Source: Bacteroidaceae bacterium (GTDB lineage: Bacteria; Bacteroidota; Bacteroidia; Bacteroidales; Bacteroidaceae). From it: a stretch of DNA of 64,000 bases. The notes beneath the pieces are model-generated. The model worked only from the letters and a program-made list of their open reading frames with translations, did no database searches and was not told the DNA's origin. The DNA is taken from positions 1-64,000 of the forward strand of contig JAFYOS010000032.1 in NCBI GenBank assembly GCA_017560125.1, given 5' to 3'. The stretch's first letter is position 1. Every line of letters starts with the position of its first letter. A program made the position numbers and the translations under genes. This document shows, piece by piece, positions 63,901 through 64,000 of the stretch.

Positions 63901-64000
63901 CCACCACCAATGGGCATGGTATATACCTCGGTATTACCATCGTATTGTCCGGTGAAAGCTATGGTCTTGCCATCGGGCGATATCTTTGCAAACATGTCGT
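60957..64000 (-). CDS. Tricorn-like S41 protease, C-terminal 1000+ residues
   Basis: At least 1014 codons; the 5' end is beyond the window, so the in-frame ATG at 63995 is internal. The N-terminal part is a beta-propeller with repeated SPDGK..A motifs and a second propeller rich in SPDNKWVAY. A Lys/Asp-rich insertion lies near 500. A tricorn C1 region, a PDZ domain (CGDYIVAIDGVPAS) and the S41 catalytic domain follow. IDDRMNGGGNVSP leads into KYSMSDGDQFPHGF (nucleophile Ser in YSMSDGD) and GIVGISGSRPYIDG. It trims oligopeptides, probably in the periplasm. The C-terminus ends VRVRKK. Confidence 0.92.
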   Translation of the reverse strand, partial: DMFAKISPDGKTIAFTGQYDGNTEVYTMPIGGGEPKRITYTAKVERDNVGDRMGPNNIVLGWTPDGKEIIFRSKWYAFCGTRGLVFKVPANGGHPVQIPMTECSWCSYSPDGKQFAFNRMFREFRTWKHYVGGQADEIWLNKVGTTEIKKITDNKNQDLVPMWVGDCIYFMSDRDYTMNLFKYDTKSGATTKVTDFKEYDVKFPAASGKYIVFENGGYIYKYVVATGKCEKVTVHFNDINLASRPEFRMVGGRATSISPDGERALVVARGEIFSVPAENGAIYNLSNTPGAHERDAVWSPDGKWIAYFSDKSGEYQLYLLATDDLDKPEKAKAVTSFKDGYPSSPKWSGDSRFILFSTDKREVYRYDVNGSLTRVLASNDGNIYDVNISPDNKWVAYCMPGDNDMTRIYIHNLASGKSQPVTVKWFDAGSPRWSEDGKYLFFVSDRTYNINYSSVEWNTSFSKSNHLFVLPLTKDASLPNEFKANEFVAAKADSDEAKSEKKGGKKSDKKKEDSSFAIDFDGIEDRAVVLFDEPGGYSLNGMFNGKLYYSHNGKNKSLDLAKMESKNVDMASIICYFPSTKKALTYGNKIIDINHPSSGRSIEASKLPMTIDHRAEWNQMFNESWRVFRDGFYVDNMHGADWKAMHDRYAVMLPYVNHRHDLTYLISEMIGEVSVGHAYITSGETPAPKAVSVGLLGGKFSKDKNGNYCIDYIFEGEDWNSGAKSPLRAPGVNAKCGDYIVAIDGVPASKYTDIYEALVGKTGITVALDINTKSSVDGARRVYVKPIASEQGLAYHDWITRNIAIVDSLSGGKVGYIHIPDMGANGMTYFTKYFYPQLEKKALLIDDRMNGGGNVSPMILERLQREVYRITMGRNRKGGVVPAETHHGPKLCLIDKYSMSDGDQFPHGFRKLGIGKLMGCRTWGGIVGISGSRPYIDGQDMRTPFFTSYSPEGEWLIEGVGVSPDFEVDINPFEDYKGNDNQLNKGVEYLLKEIEKYPSLPGVPAAPVRVRKK

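Overview
The window looks like a chromosomal segment of a Bacteroidota, order Bacteroidales. The evidence is: promoters of the form TTTG-N19/20-TAnnTTTG, lipoproteins with acidic residues just after the lipidated Cys, C10 (streptopain-type) cysteine proteases with leucine-rich repeats and C-terminal sorting-like tails, DUF4301 and DUF1573 proteins, a tricorn-type protease, and a fused malic enzyme-phosphotransacetylase. GcvP is split into two subunits. I cannot place it below order. No phage, insertion sequence, CRISPR array or rRNA is visible. A REP-like palindrome, an intergenic repeat family, a 70-bp tandem array and a truncated tRNA copy are present.

Layout. 1-6.3 kb: the end of a membrane pyrophosphatase gene, then a minus-strand glycine cleavage operon (lplA-gcvT-gcvH-gcvPA-gcvPB). 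6.4-16.8 kb: five tandem minus-strand paralogues encoding probable surface lipoproteins with fasciclin (FAS1) domains. Four carry the same unusual promoter, with a G tract and AAGG replacing the -33 TTTG. 16.8-23 kb: two TlpA-like thioredoxin proteins, divergent from two tandem membrane-anchored winged-helix regulators. 23-35 kb: an endonuclease/exonuclease/phosphatase-family lipoprotein, a large MG2-type protein, an SDR oxidoreductase, a dicarboxylate/amino-acid symporter, DUF4301, a RelA/SpoT homologue with a degenerate hydrolase domain, DUF1573, an MBL hydrolase and murB. 35-52.6 kb: a secreted GH2 beta-galactosidase, a BlaI/BlaR1-like pair whose sensor carries two TonB_C-like domains, and two paralogous C10 proteases flanking a 1267-residue secreted protein. 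52.6-57 kb: an orphan trpB behind what looks like a complete ribosome-mediated tryptophan attenuator (leader peptide with Trp-Trp, alternative hairpins, terminator), then convergent indolepyruvate oxidoreductase genes (iorA-iorB) and an omega-amidase-like nitrilase. 57-64 kb: tRNA-Ser(CGA) with a duplicated 3' end, a tandem array of terminator-like 70-bp units, a CAT-like acetyltransferase, maeB and a tricorn-like protease cut by the window end.

How the genes fit together. The lifestyle implied is anaerobic and protein- and glycan-degrading: secreted proteases and beta-galactosidase, glycine cleavage and aromatic 2-oxoacid oxidation, with extensive cell-surface display. The most notable items are the trp attenuator in front of a solitary trpB, the FAS1 lipoprotein array with its shared non-canonical and possibly leaderless promoter, and the paired membrane-bound transcription factors next to it. 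All functions are inferred from sequence reading; no database search was run.
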